From positions 682,001 through 746,000 of the forward strand of contig NZ_CP036298.1 in assembly GCF_007752135.1 (NCBI RefSeq): a stretch of 64,000 bases of DNA. The letters are read 5' to 3'. Position 1 is the first letter of the stretch. Each line of letters starts with the position of its first letter. A model generated the notes under the pieces. It ran no database searches, was not told the origin of the DNA, and worked only from the letters and a program-made list of their open reading frames with translations. The position numbers were made by a program, and so were the translations under genes. The DNA is from Aureliella helgolandensis. Lineage in GTDB: Bacteria > Planctomycetota > Planctomycetia > Pirellulales > Pirellulaceae. Positions 46,497 through 55,645 of the stretch are shown here, in pieces.

Positions 46497-47822
46497 TTGC
46501 CTGAATCGAAGCCTAGTCCCCGATTCAAGACTCCAGAGATTTTGGAGGCAGATATTCTGGAGCCGGAAATAGTGCGGCCGAAGATTTTGCGGGCGGAGAT
46601 TATCGAGTTTGAGAGTGAAGGCGAGCCCCAGCGGCCAAGGGTGGCTGCAGCGGTGATTGACGATTTCACTCAAGCTTCGGCCGAAGCTCCAGTAGGAGGG
46701 AGACGCCAGCGGCGTTGGTTTCGCTGGCCCGATTGGTGCCTGGGACGCGCCTGGGACCTGTTGAGTCTGCTGGTGCTACTGGCCGTGGTGGCGGCGATTC
46801 CACTGGTGCAGATGGCCAGTTTAGGTTATCTGCTTCGGGCCGCTGCCAAGCTCGCTACGGGCGGAGCATGGAGCGAGGCTCTACCTGGTCTGCGGCGGGC
46901 CGGATTGCTCGGTACCTTTACCCTGCTGGCGACGTTGAGTTGGCTTCCCGTGTGGTTGGTCACCGACGTTTCCTACTCGGCTCAGCTCCTGCAGCCTGGT
47001 ACATCGACGGCGGCAATGTGGCGCTCTGCGGCCTTTGTGGCTTCCGCCGCCTGGGTTTTGCATGTGGCGTGGGCGGCCATGCGCGGTGGCAGGTGGTGGC
47101 ATTTTCTGTGGCCTGCTCCGCTGCGTTTTCTGAAACAGGCGTGGCGCCCAGCGACTTGGCAGAAGGCCAGCGACCAACTCTATGATGGGGTCATCTCTCT
47201 GCAATTCCCACAGCTCTGGTGGCTGGGAGCTCGGGCGGCCGTAGGGGCCATGCTCTGGACATGTGTGCCAGTCACGATGATGATCATCGGACAGCGATCG
47301 CCGGACATGGACCTGGCGCCCTTGATCGGATTGGTGGGAGCGATCGCCATGATCGCCATTATGCTTTATCTGCCCTTCTTGCAACTTCAGGTAGCTATTG
47401 AGAATCGATTTATGGCGATACTGAACGTGCGGCAAGTGCGTCGCCGCTTTCTGTTTGCTCCGCTGGCGCATGCGTTCAGTCTGTTGCTTCTGTGTGTATT
47501 ATGCATTCCACTCTATTTACTGCGGATTGAAGCGGCGCCAGCCGAGTTGCTGTGGGCGCCGAGTTTTGTGTTTGTCGTGTTCATGCTGCCCGCCAAATTG
47601 TGCTTGGGAGCGGCAATGGGGTACGCGAATGCTCGGCAGCAGAGCGGAGTAAAATCGGTGCGACACTGGACACTGCGGTGGCCAGCTCGCGTGTTAGCCT
47701 TAGCGAGCGTGCTGGTGTATGTGGGGGCACTCTATGTAGCTCAATTGGTCGCCGGTCAAGGGGCTTTGGTGATGTATTTCCAGCATGCCTTTCTTGTCCC
47801 TGCGCCCCTCATCAGCACTTAG
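46497..47822 (+). CDS. Polytopic membrane protein with repetitive N-terminus, 441 aa
   Basis: I do not recognise a family. Residues about 12-40 form a periodic run (ILEADILEPEIVRPKILRAE), five-residue repeats with isoleucine every fifth position, as in pentapeptide-like helices. At least seven hydrophobic segments follow, at about 88-108, 130-152, 170-190, 245-265, 275-295, 315-340 and 350-372. The only start in the region is TTG at 46497 without a strong ribosome site. It lies upstream of asnB by 142 bases on the same strand. It may be a transporter-like or envelope protein; I infer nothing further. Confidence 0.7.
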   Translation: MPESKPSPRFKTPEILEADILEPEIVRPKILRAEIIEFESEGEPQRPRVAAAVIDDFTQASAEAPVGGRRQRRWFRWPDWCLGRAWDLLSLLVLLAVVAAIPLVQMASLGYLLRAAAKLATGGAWSEALPGLRRAGLLGTFTLLATLSWLPVWLVTDVSYSAQLLQPGTSTAAMWRSAAFVASAAWVLHVAWAAMRGGRWWHFLWPAPLRFLKQAWRPATWQKASDQLYDGVISLQFPQLWWLGARAAVGAMLWTCVPVTMMIIGQRSPDMDLAPLIGLVGAIAMIAIMLYLPFLQLQVAIENRFMAILNVRQVRRRFLFAPLAHAFSLLLLCVLCIPLYLLRIEAAPAELLWAPSFVFVVFMLPAKLCLGAAMGYANARQQSGVKSVRHWTLRWPARVLALASVLVYVGALYVAQLVAGQGALVMYFQHAFLVPAPLIST

Positions 47823-47964
47823 GGGCTAGCTTTCGAAGTGATTCCCTAGGAAAATCAGATTTGGAGCAAAGCGAAAGACGGTTTCCAGGACTACCGCCAC
47901 TCGTTTGGGCCAACCCCACTGCTCCTCGCCTCTGTTTTTCAACTGGATGGGATCGTCACGACCG

Positions 47965-49872
47965 ATGTGCGGTATTACTGGAGGAGTTTGGTTTGATGAA
48001 TCGAAAGCGATCTCATCGGCGACTTTGGAGTCGATGGTTCAGTCGCTCGTGCATCGCGGTCCAGACGACGCTGGGACGCACCTTGAACGCCTTACCCGCG
48101 ACGCTGTAGGGATCACTCCTGGAGTTGCCCTTGGTTTTCGCCGCCTATCGATTATCGACTTGGTCGGAGGCCACCAGCCCATCTCCAATGAGGATGACTC
48201 GGTATGGATGGTTTTCAACGGCGAGATCTATAACTATCGGGAGTTGCATCGTCGATTGGAGGGGGCGGGCCACCAGTTCAAGTCCGATAGCGATTCCGAA
48301 ACCATCTTGCACCTCTACGAGGACCTCGGCGTCGAGTGCTTCGCGCACCTGAATGGGATGTTCGCCATCGCAATTTGGGACCGCAAGCAGCGTCAATTGG
48401 TCTTGGCGCGTGATCGTCTGGGGAAAAAGCCGCTGCACTATCAATTCCGTGACGGGCAGCTACTGTTTGGAAGCGAATTGAAAGCCTTGGCTGCTGCGCC
48501 AGATTTCGTACGAGACATCTCTGCAGGGGCCATCGATCAATTCTTAACGTACCAGTACGTGCCTCATCCCAATTCCATCTATGCCGCATCGCGCAAGTTG
48601 GCACCCGGGCATTATGCGGTGATTCGCGACAACTCGATCACCACCGACTCCTACTGGAAAGTGGATTGGTCGCATGAGATCGAGATTGGGCCCAGGGAAG
48701 CGGCTGAGAAAGTCGACGAACTGCTGCGGGATTCGATCCGGTTGCGGCTGCGTAGCGATGTTCCCTTGGGGGCATTTTTGTCGGGAGGGATCGATTCGTC
48801 GCTGCTGGTCTCCCTAGCCCAATCCCAGCTCGAGCAACCATTGCATACGTTCAGCATTGGTTTCAACGAAGCCGATTTTGATGAAACTCCGTACGCCCGC
48901 CAAGTGGCAGCCTGGGCTAAATCGGAGCATCATGAATATAAGGTAACACCCGACGCGGTGTCGATTTTGGATCAGTTGGTTTGGAATTACGATGAGCCGT
49001 TTGGGGATAGTTCTGCAATTCCGACATGGTACCTCTGCAAGTGGACGCGAGAGTACGTGACGGTCGCGCTCAGCGGTGATGGAGGTGACGAGTTATTTGC
49101 GGGATATGACCGCTATCGAGCGCTGTGGATGAGTCGTTGGTTTGACCGGTTGATTCCCGCCGGCCCCCTCCTGGGCAGTTCCTGGGTCCAGGGCTTGCCG
49201 GCCTCCAATCGCCAACGCTCTTTCATCCGCCGTCTGCAGCGGTTTGGGGAGGCGCTCAACCAGCCGCTGGCGCGGCGTTACATGAATTGGCTGCAGATTT
49301 TTCCAGAGCGGATGCGCGCCGAATTGTACAATGACGACTTTGTGGCGCAGTTACCAGACGAGGATCCGTTTGAGTTCTTTGAAGCGGCTTGGAACGGAGT
49401 CGGGGATCGCGACATCACCAGTAAGGCTTCTTTGGGAGATCTGGTGACCTACCTCCCATGCGATTTGATGAACAAAGTGGATATTGCATCGATGGGCAAT
49501 AGCTTGGAGTGTCGCCAGCCCTTCTTGGATTACCGCTTGGTCGAGTTTGCTGCATCGCTCCCCTCTTCGCTCAAAATGGGATATGGGGGTGGGAAGCGTT
49601 TGTTGAGAACGGCCTTCGATCAACTCCTCCCCCGTCAAATTTGGACCCGCAAGAAAATGGGCTTTGGCGTGCCGTTGGGGAGCTGGTTTCAGCGAGAATT
49701 GAAGGACATAACGGTATCGCGGATGCTGGGGGATGATTCACGCTTGCATCAATTTTTTCGGCCAGAGGCAATTGCGAAGCTGGTGGACCAACACATGCAA
49801 GGAAAGGTGAATCACTGCTACCGTCTGTGGAATTTGCTGGTGTTGGAGAGCTGGTTGCGTCGATGGAATTAG
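47965..49872 (+). CDS. asnB: Glutamine-hydrolysing asparagine synthetase (AsnB), 635 aa
   Basis: The mature N-terminus is MCGITGGVWF, where Cys2 is the glutaminase nucleophile, so the start is the ATG at 47965, not the upstream open frame from 47905. The glutaminase domain shows HRGPDDAG, FNGEIYNYRELHRRL and LARDRLGKKPLHYQF. The synthetase domain shows the PP-loop SGGIDSSLLVSLAQ and VALSGDGGDELFAGYDRY. It makes asparagine or amidates an analogous carboxylate. The length matches AsnB of the larger type often found in polysaccharide and envelope clusters, and glgC follows directly. Confidence 0.93.
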   Translation: MCGITGGVWFDESKAISSATLESMVQSLVHRGPDDAGTHLERLTRDAVGITPGVALGFRRLSIIDLVGGHQPISNEDDSVWMVFNGEIYNYRELHRRLEGAGHQFKSDSDSETILHLYEDLGVECFAHLNGMFAIAIWDRKQRQLVLARDRLGKKPLHYQFRDGQLLFGSELKALAAAPDFVRDISAGAIDQFLTYQYVPHPNSIYAASRKLAPGHYAVIRDNSITTDSYWKVDWSHEIEIGPREAAEKVDELLRDSIRLRLRSDVPLGAFLSGGIDSSLLVSLAQSQLEQPLHTFSIGFNEADFDETPYARQVAAWAKSEHHEYKVTPDAVSILDQLVWNYDEPFGDSSAIPTWYLCKWTREYVTVALSGDGGDELFAGYDRYRALWMSRWFDRLIPAGPLLGSSWVQGLPASNRQRSFIRRLQRFGEALNQPLARRYMNWLQIFPERMRAELYNDDFVAQLPDEDPFEFFEAAWNGVGDRDITSKASLGDLVTYLPCDLMNKVDIASMGNSLECRQPFLDYRLVEFAASLPSSLKMGYGGGKRLLRTAFDQLLPRQIWTRKKMGFGVPLGSWFQRELKDITVSRMLGDDSRLHQFFRPEAIAKLVDQHMQGKVNHCYRLWNLLVLESWLRRWN

Positions 49873-49935
49873 AGGGATGTTGCGGCTATTGCGAGTTGGA
49901 CAACGTTTAGACGACTACTTCGGGGAATAGGACCC

Positions 49936-51213
49936 ATGCTGCGAAACACAACAACAGTCATTTTGGCTGGTGGTAAAGGGACGCGACTTGAACCACTGAC
50001 CCTGGATCGCGCTAAGCCGGCGGTGCCATTCGGCGGCAATTATCGCATCATTGACTTCGTGATGTCGAATGCTATCAATTCCGGGCTTCGTCGTCTGCTA
50101 GTACTCACGCAGTACAAGGCGCTCAGCTTAGATCGCCACATTAATCTTGGGTGGCGTCAGTATTTCTGCGCAGAGCTCGGCGAGTTTCTGGATGTCGTAC
50201 CACCGCAGCAGCGAATTGACGAGCAGTGGTACCAAGGTACGGCCGACGCCGTCTACCAGAATATCTTTGTGATTGAAAAAGATCGTCCGGAGTATGTGGT
50301 CATCCTGGCAGGCGACCATATCTATAAAATGAACTACCAGTCGATGATCGATTACCATCGCGAGATGGAAGCGGATCTAACGGTTGGGGCCCTAACGGTA
50401 GACCGAGAGTCGGCAAAGCAGTTCGGTGTGATTCAAGCCGATGAGGACAACCGCATTCGAGGATTCCAAGAGAAGCCTGCCGAACCACAGACATTGCCTG
50501 GGGAAGATAATCGCTGCTTTGCGTCGATGGGGATTTATGTGTTCACGGCTCGGTTTCTGTTTGAGCAGTTGTGCCGGGATGCGACGGAGCCCGATAGTCA
50601 GCATGATTTTGGCAAAAACATTATCCCTTCCATTATTGATAGCCATCGGGTGTTCGCGTTTCCCTTTCGCGATGAGAACCGTAAGCGGCAGGCTTACTGG
50701 CGCGATGTTGGGACGATTGACGCCTACTACGAAGCCAATATGGATTTAATCGATGTCGATCCGCTCCTCAATCTGTATGACGAGGATTGGCCGATTCGCA
50801 CCTTACAACCCAATTTACCTCCGCCCAAATTCGTATTTGGTAGTGATGGAGACCCGGATCGCTGCGGAATTGCCGTCGATAGTACGGTCTGCCCGGGGAC
50901 TATCATCAGTGGTGGCAAGGTGAAACGCAGCCTGATCAGCTCGCATGTTAGGATCAACAGCTACGCATCGGTGGAGGAGAGCATTCTGTTCCAAGGGGTG
51001 AATATTGGGCGGCACGCGCGAGTGCGTCGAGCGATCATTGATAAAGATGTATGCATCCCTGCAGACATGGAGATTGGCTACGATTTAGAGCTTGATCGCC
51101 GACGCGGGTTTACCGTCAGTTCCAACGGAATTGTCGTCATTTCACGCAATGACTCGCTAAATCATCCCGAAGATGGACTACGCGTCGATCCACCATCCCG
51201 AATATTGCGATAG
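49936..51213 (+). CDS. glgC: Glucose-1-phosphate adenylyltransferase (GlgC), 425 aa
   Basis: ADP-glucose pyrophosphorylase supplies glycogen synthesis. The N-terminal nucleotidyltransferase has AGGKGTRLEPLTLDRAKPAV, FGGNYRIIDFVMSNAINSG and EWYQGTADAVYQN-type spacing (WYQGTADAVYQNIFV). ILAGDHIYKMNYQSMI and GFQEKPAEPQTL follow. A C-terminal left-handed beta-helix (VKRSLISSHVRINSYASVEE) completes the chain. The length is normal. It is in a plus-strand run with asnB upstream and the GGDEF gene downstream (27-base gap). Confidence 0.96.
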   Translation: MLRNTTTVILAGGKGTRLEPLTLDRAKPAVPFGGNYRIIDFVMSNAINSGLRRLLVLTQYKALSLDRHINLGWRQYFCAELGEFLDVVPPQQRIDEQWYQGTADAVYQNIFVIEKDRPEYVVILAGDHIYKMNYQSMIDYHREMEADLTVGALTVDRESAKQFGVIQADEDNRIRGFQEKPAEPQTLPGEDNRCFASMGIYVFTARFLFEQLCRDATEPDSQHDFGKNIIPSIIDSHRVFAFPFRDENRKRQAYWRDVGTIDAYYEANMDLIDVDPLLNLYDEDWPIRTLQPNLPPPKFVFGSDGDPDRCGIAVDSTVCPGTIISGGKVKRSLISSHVRINSYASVEESILFQGVNIGRHARVRRAIIDKDVCIPADMEIGYDLELDRRRGFTVSSNGIVVISRNDSLNHPEDGLRVDPPSRILR

Positions 51214-51240
51214 CCGGATCGGTTTGAGGAAACGCCAATC

Positions 51241-52278
51241 ATGCCCACGAATACTTTAGTCTTCCTGTTTGGCTTAGCGTTCGGCACTAGTTTGTTGGCG
51301 ATTGGGGGTGTGCTCGGCTATTGGTTGGGCCGCAAGTTGCATCCAGCCGGTGACGTGGTGGATCGTCAGCAGTTTCTCGTGTTCCTCAAGAACCTCTCCA
51401 ACTGGACCAGCCAGTTCTCTGGAGACGTGACTGAGTATCAGTCCAAATTAACTCGCTTGGCTGAGCAGGCTGAGGATCGCGGTGGGCTGACCCAGGAAGG
51501 GCTGCAATCCGTTCTGTCGGAAATCATGTCAGCCAACAATCGACTGCAAGAGCGATTGGAGTCGGCCGAAGCGCGGTTGGAGCAGCAGACCGACCAGATT
51601 TCCAGCTACCTTTCGGAGGCCCGGACCGACGGACTGACGGGGCTCTTCAATCGCCGCGCACTCGACAAGGCGATGGATGGTTTGTTCGACGACTGGAAAC
51701 GCCAGTCCCAAGTCTTCTCGTTGGGGCTTATCGATATCGACCATTTCAAAAAATTCAACGACACCTACGGTCACCAGGCCGGTGACGTCGTTCTGCAACG
51801 GGTCTCAAGCATCCTGCAAATGGAATTGCAAGATTCTGTATGCGTCGCCAGGTATGGCGGGGAGGAATTTGCGGTCCTAACCACCGATTCGGCAGAGCAA
51901 ATGGCGGCGGCACTTGAGTTAGTGCGCCAAGCGGTGAGCAGGGTGGAAGTCGAATATGAAGAGCATCGATTGTCGGTGACCATTAGCGCCGGCGCCTCGG
52001 AAATCGGTCTGGACGATATGGTTGGCAATCTGGTTCGTCGCGCGGACGAGGCCTTGTATGCGTCGAAGCTCGCGGGCCGCAATCGAGTCCATCTCCATGA
52101 CCGCACGCTCTGTTTGTTGGTTACCAAGGCCGACGCGATCGCGGCGGCCAGCCCTTCGGAGATCGACCCACCGACTCCTGCACAGAGTCGGGTGGATGAA
52201 AACACGCAAACGCGTGCCCAGCAGCGATTGTCGCGCATCGTTGAGGAAGAGACGCGTCGTCTCGCCAGCCGCCAATAG
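51241..52278 (+). CDS. Membrane-anchored GGDEF diguanylate cyclase, 345 aa
   Basis: A signal anchor at about 6-27 (LVFLFGLAFGTSLLAIGGVL) is followed by a coiled-coil-like region (about 80-125, LQERLESAEARLEQQTDQI) and a GGDEF domain (about 130-290). The active-site loop reads ARYGGEEFAVL (GGEEF, catalytically competent), with NRRALDKAMDG and DIDHFKKFNDTYGHQAGD. I saw no clear RxxD I-site upstream. It should make cyclic di-GMP from GTP. Its place 27 bases after glgC suggests co-transcription, linking second-messenger signalling to glycogen or polysaccharide metabolism by context only. Confidence 0.92.
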   Translation: MPTNTLVFLFGLAFGTSLLAIGGVLGYWLGRKLHPAGDVVDRQQFLVFLKNLSNWTSQFSGDVTEYQSKLTRLAEQAEDRGGLTQEGLQSVLSEIMSANNRLQERLESAEARLEQQTDQISSYLSEARTDGLTGLFNRRALDKAMDGLFDDWKRQSQVFSLGLIDIDHFKKFNDTYGHQAGDVVLQRVSSILQMELQDSVCVARYGGEEFAVLTTDSAEQMAAALELVRQAVSRVEVEYEEHRLSVTISAGASEIGLDDMVGNLVRRADEALYASKLAGRNRVHLHDRTLCLLVTKADAIAAASPSEIDPPTPAQSRVDENTQTRAQQRLSRIVEEETRRLASRQ

Positions 52279-52295
52279 GCCTATTGGGGGCAGGC

Positions 52296-52502
52296 CTATT
52301 TGGTCAAGATCAGCTTGCCTTGCTTGGTCGATCGCAAGCGATAGAGTTGCCCATTGTGGCTAATCCAGACCTCTTCGCCGCAGCGGCTTAGCTCGGTAAA
52401 CGGCACGATCTTCGGTAGGCTGGGAGCATTGTTAACGCTAGTTTTCGCTGGTGGTTCGCTCGCGTTCTCCACGGATTGATCAGCGGGGGTTGGTCGTGAC
52501 AT
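52296..52502 (-). CDS. hemP: Hemin-uptake protein HemP family, 68 aa
   Basis: A short disordered N-terminus is followed by the family core: WISHNGQLYRLRSTKQGKLI ends two residues before the C-terminus (LTK). This is the diagnostic HemP pattern HNG-x-x-YRLR-x-T-x-x-GKLILTK. HemP is linked to haem or iron uptake. It stands alone on the minus strand between two plus-strand genes. No TonB or haem-transport gene is next to it. An 8-bp inverted repeat lies about 110 bases upstream (52613-52637). Confidence 0.9.
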   Translation of the reverse strand: MSRPTPADQSVENASEPPAKTSVNNAPSLPKIVPFTELSRCGEEVWISHNGQLYRLRSTKQGKLILTK

Positions 52503-52872
52503 GGGCAGTGGCGGGGTAAGGGCCGAGGAGACTGCTAGTGAGGGTGAAATGCAGTCTGCGAGTATTTAACACACCAATTATTGACTCAAATCACCCGCCC
52601 TACAATACCAATAATGATACAGGGTCTCAGTATCATTTAATTCGACGATCGTCGGTTCTGAGTGCAATTGCCACTTGTCTCGAGCCTTTCTCCTGTCAAT
52701 AATCTAGCGTCAATTGAGATGTGTTCTCATTTAGACCCTAGAATAAATGACCTCTGATTCGAAGTGAGAGCCAGCCAAGGAGTGTTTCAAGCACGCTCCA
52801 ATTGCCAGCGGTACTGGATTCTCCCGCCTACAAACGTGCATTTGCAGGCCGAATTCCTACTGGAAACCTAAC
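52503..52872. other. Intergenic regulatory region between hemP and the pseudopilin gene
   Basis: About 370 bp hold no gene. Two palindromes are evident: AATGATAC / GTATCATT with a 9-base loop (52613-52637) and the perfect 12-mer CGACGATCGTCG (52643-52654). Confidence 0.6.
52613..52637 (-). promoter_or_regulatory. Inverted repeat upstream of hemP, possible operator
   Basis: AATGATAC (52613-52620), a 9-base loop and GTATCATT (52630-52637) form a perfect 8-bp dyad about 110 bases before the hemP start. The half-site AATGATA is reminiscent of a Fur-box half, but the spacing is unlike the classical Fur 19-mer. Confidence 0.4.
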
Positions 52873-53883
52873 ATGCGCTCTCCCTATCGGTCTGCCCAAC
52901 GCGGATTCACTCTCGTCGAACTCTTAGTGGTCATTGCCATCATCGGCATTCTGGTGGGGTTGTTACTCCCAGCCGTTCAGGCTGCTCGGGAAGCTGCGCG
53001 GCGGATGAGCTGCTCCAATAACCTGAAGCAAATGGGACTGGCGCTGCACAGCTATCACGATACCTTCCGCAAGTTTCCCCCACTGGGGTTCTACGAACGC
53101 GACCGGGCCAGTTCCACCTGGTCCGTGCAAGCGCGCATTCTGCCCCAGCTCGAACAAGCCAACCTGCAAGATCTGATCGATTGGAGTCTCCCGTATAGCC
53201 TGCAAGGCGTCGTGACGCGGACCCGAGTGCCTGTCTACCTATGTCCCAGCGAGCCGCAGGATGAAGCTCGCCTCGACCCTCAGGCACATGATCCCGAGTT
53301 CACCCATTATCCGATCAACTACGTAGCCAATGCAGGGGAATGGTTGATTTACGACCCGCGGAACGGAGCGGGTGGGACAGGCCTGTTTTACCCCAATAGT
53401 CGCCTCAGTTTCGGGAGTATTAGCGATGGGACGAGCAATACGCTCGCCTTCTCCGAGGTTAAAGCCTGGACTCCCTATTTGCGAGATGGCGGCTCCCCCA
53501 GCGCCAGTGGAGTTGCAACTCCGGTCGAACCGGCTCAGGTCGTTGGCTATGGCGGTTCGTTTAAGAAGAATTCGGGGCATACCGAGTGGGTCGATGGGCG
53601 GGTTCACCAATCGGGATTTACCACCACGTTCGGCCCCAATACCAAGGTTTTGCATGAAGCGGATGGCGTGGTCTACGATGTTGACTTTAACGCGTCGCGC
53701 GAGGGCAAGTCGACGGTAGGAATCACTTATGCTGCCGTAACGGCGCGCAGCCACCACACGGGCGGAGTTCAGTCTGGCCTGGCAGATGGCTCGGTGCGAT
53801 TTCTATCGCAGTCCGTCGACTTGCAGACCTGGAAGGCCTTGGGCAGCCGAGCTGGTGGCGAGGTCGTCGGGGCGCTGGATTAG
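52873..53883 (+). CDS. DUF1559 type II pseudopilin-like protein, 336 aa
   Basis: The N-terminal prepilin motif [20 protein letters not shown] gives a class III signal peptide with a hydrophobic helix. [20 protein letters not shown] follows, typical of DUF1559. The C-terminal H-X9-DG motif is present ([20 protein letters not shown]). The length matches the family. These are abundant surface or pseudopilin proteins of planctomycetes with unknown function, exported through a type II-secretion/pilus-like system. It overlaps the convergent SUI1 gene by 4 bases. Confidence 0.93.
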   Translation: MRSPYRSAQRGFTLVELLVVIAIIGILVGLLLPAVQAAREAARRMSCSNNLKQMGLALHSYHDTFRKFPPLGFYERDRASSTWSVQARILPQLEQANLQDLIDWSLPYSLQGVVTRTRVPVYLCPSEPQDEARLDPQAHDPEFTHYPINYVANAGEWLIYDPRNGAGGTGLFYPNSRLSFGSISDGTSNTLAFSEVKAWTPYLRDGGSPSASGVATPVEPAQVVGYGGSFKKNSGHTEWVDGRVHQSGFTTTFGPNTKVLHEADGVVYDVDFNASREGKSTVGITYAAVTARSHHTGGVQSGLADGSVRFLSQSVDLQTWKALGSRAGGEVVGALD

Positions 53884-54215
53884 ACCCGATACCCCAGTTC
53901 TCTTAATTTGGCCTGAGCTCGTTCGAGGTGTTGGCCCTGAATCTCAACGCTCATGCTTTCGGTGGTTCCGCCAGCCCCGCAGTGGTTCTTGAGGGTGGTC
54001 AGAACCTGTTGCAGCTGCTGCGGCTGGCACTCAAAGCCTTTCACGACGGTCATTAATTTACCGCGTTTGCGTTTCTCAACGCGAATTTGGAGGCGTTGGG
54101 CACTGGGCAGCACATCCGCTGCGGGGAGCGGCGCGCAGCGACAGTCCTTTTCGTCCAATCCGCAGCGATCGCAGTGGATGGGCCGCTCGAGCGGTGTGCC
54201 GTCAAAAAGTCCCAT
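53880..54215 (-). CDS. SUI1/YciH-family translation factor, 111 aa
   Basis: A small zinc-ribbon-like N-terminus with Cys pairs ([13 protein letters not shown]) is followed by the SUI1 fold (about 40-111). That fold includes [24 protein letters not shown]-like [15 protein letters not shown] and [20 protein letters not shown]. It is the bacterial eIF1-like YciH family, which acts in start-codon selection in archaea and eukaryotes; its role in bacteria is less clear. It is convergent with the DUF1559 gene, with a 4-base overlap. Confidence 0.9.
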   Translation of the reverse strand: MGLFDGTPLERPIHCDRCGLDEKDCRCAPLPAADVLPSAQRLQIRVEKRKRGKLMTVVKGFECQPQQLQQVLTTLKNHCGAGGTTESMSVEIQGQHLERAQAKLRELGYRV

Positions 54216-54358
54216 GCGCTGCGCCTTCTAGCTGTAACCCAAAACGAACTGTCAACGTATACTGAGGGCCGCCTGCCCCAGAGGGAATCGGTCTCTCGCC
54301 TACCGGGGTTAACTCGGTGGCGTGAAACCAAGCTCGGCTCACAACAAGGATCGCCAAC

Positions 54359-55645
54359 GTGCCAGTACGCAATATACAAATCTTAGCCACCATCGTCATG
54401 GTCTGTGTGGCTTGTTACGTGCAATCGGAACGTCTTAAGTATGGAGGTAAAATCGGTGAAAACCTCCAATTGATTGAAAAGAATTATGTCGATGAACTGG
54501 ATTCCGATGAGCTTTATCATGCTGCCATGCAGGGCATTGTTTCGAAACTCGATCGTTTCTCCGAATTTATTCTACCCTCGCAATACGAGGAATTTCAATC
54601 GGTTATTGAGCAGCAATTCGGCGGTGTAGGGATCATGATCGAGGGGCCTCCGACCGTCAAGCAATTGACGGTGGTGACTCCCATTCCAGGTACGCCAGCC
54701 TTCAAGGCCGGAATACAACCTGGAGATGTGATCACCCAAATCGACTCGACGTCGACCGAGGGCCTGCTAGCCACCGACGCAACCAAGTTAATGCGCGGGC
54801 CGGTGGGTGAGTCGGTGCAGCTGACGGTTCGCAGGATGGGAGTTCCACGGCAATTGACTTTGGAGGTGGAACGCGCGGACATCCAAGTCGATTCTGTGTA
54901 CGGGGATCGTATTCAAGGGGATTCCCGCTGGAGCTTTTTCCTGGAGGAAGAACCACGCATCGCCTATATCCGCATTTCCATTTTCGGAGAGCGAACGGTC
55001 GAAGAGTTCAAGCAGGCGCTCGCGGCCGTGCGGGGCCAGGCGCAGGCCGTGGTGCTCGATCTGCGATACAACCCTGGTGGAATTCTGACCGCTGCCACCG
55101 AAATGTGCGATCTGCTGCTCGAGCAAGGTGTGATCGTCAGCACCCGTGGTCGAAACGACGCTTACGATTCGCAGTGGCAAGCTCATGCGGGGAGTGAATT
55201 GCCACTCGGCTTGCCGATGGTTGTCTTGGTCAATGGTGATTCGGCAAGTGCCAGCGAGATCATGGCTGGCTGCTTGCAAGATTCGCATCGCGCAAAAATT
55301 GCGGGCAGTCGCTCTTACGGCAAAGGGACTGTGCAACAGGTCTTTCCTCTGGATAGCGAAAAAACGGCCCTCAAGTTTACGACAGCCAGATTTTATCGCC
55401 CGAGCGGCGCTAACATTCATCGCAGCGAGGAGATGCAGGCAGAAGACGTGTGGGGCGTGACTCCCGAACCGCAGCTAACGTTGGAATTGACGGAAGTGCA
55501 GCAACTTTACTTAAATAAACGCTGGCGGCAGAGGGGGGATCCACGAATTACGCAAGCTGCCGAGCATCCTCCTGCGCCTGAATTTGCGGGCGATCCGCAG
55601 CTTAAACTCGTTATGGATTACTTGCGAGCTGAACTCAATGAATAG
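54359..55645 (+). CDS. S41-family C-terminal processing protease, 428 aa
   Basis: A GTG start gives a short hydrophobic N-terminus (IQILATIVMVCVACYVQ), a signal anchor or signal peptide. A PDZ domain at about 95-180 (PGTPAFKAGIQPGDVITQI) is followed by an S41 catalytic core. The Ser is in NGDSASASEIMAGCLQDS and the Lys in GSRSYGKGTVQQVF, the standard Ser-Lys dyad of CtpA/Prc. It probably trims envelope proteins. The downstream epimerase start overlaps its stop by 8 bases, so the two genes are probably translationally coupled. Confidence 0.93.
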   Translation: MPVRNIQILATIVMVCVACYVQSERLKYGGKIGENLQLIEKNYVDELDSDELYHAAMQGIVSKLDRFSEFILPSQYEEFQSVIEQQFGGVGIMIEGPPTVKQLTVVTPIPGTPAFKAGIQPGDVITQIDSTSTEGLLATDATKLMRGPVGESVQLTVRRMGVPRQLTLEVERADIQVDSVYGDRIQGDSRWSFFLEEEPRIAYIRISIFGERTVEEFKQALAAVRGQAQAVVLDLRYNPGGILTAATEMCDLLLEQGVIVSTRGRNDAYDSQWQAHAGSELPLGLPMVVLVNGDSASASEIMAGCLQDSHRAKIAGSRSYGKGTVQQVFPLDSEKTALKFTTARFYRPSGANIHRSEEMQAEDVWGVTPEPQLTLELTEVQQLYLNKRWRQRGDPRITQAAEHPPAPEFAGDPQLKLVMDYLRAELNE

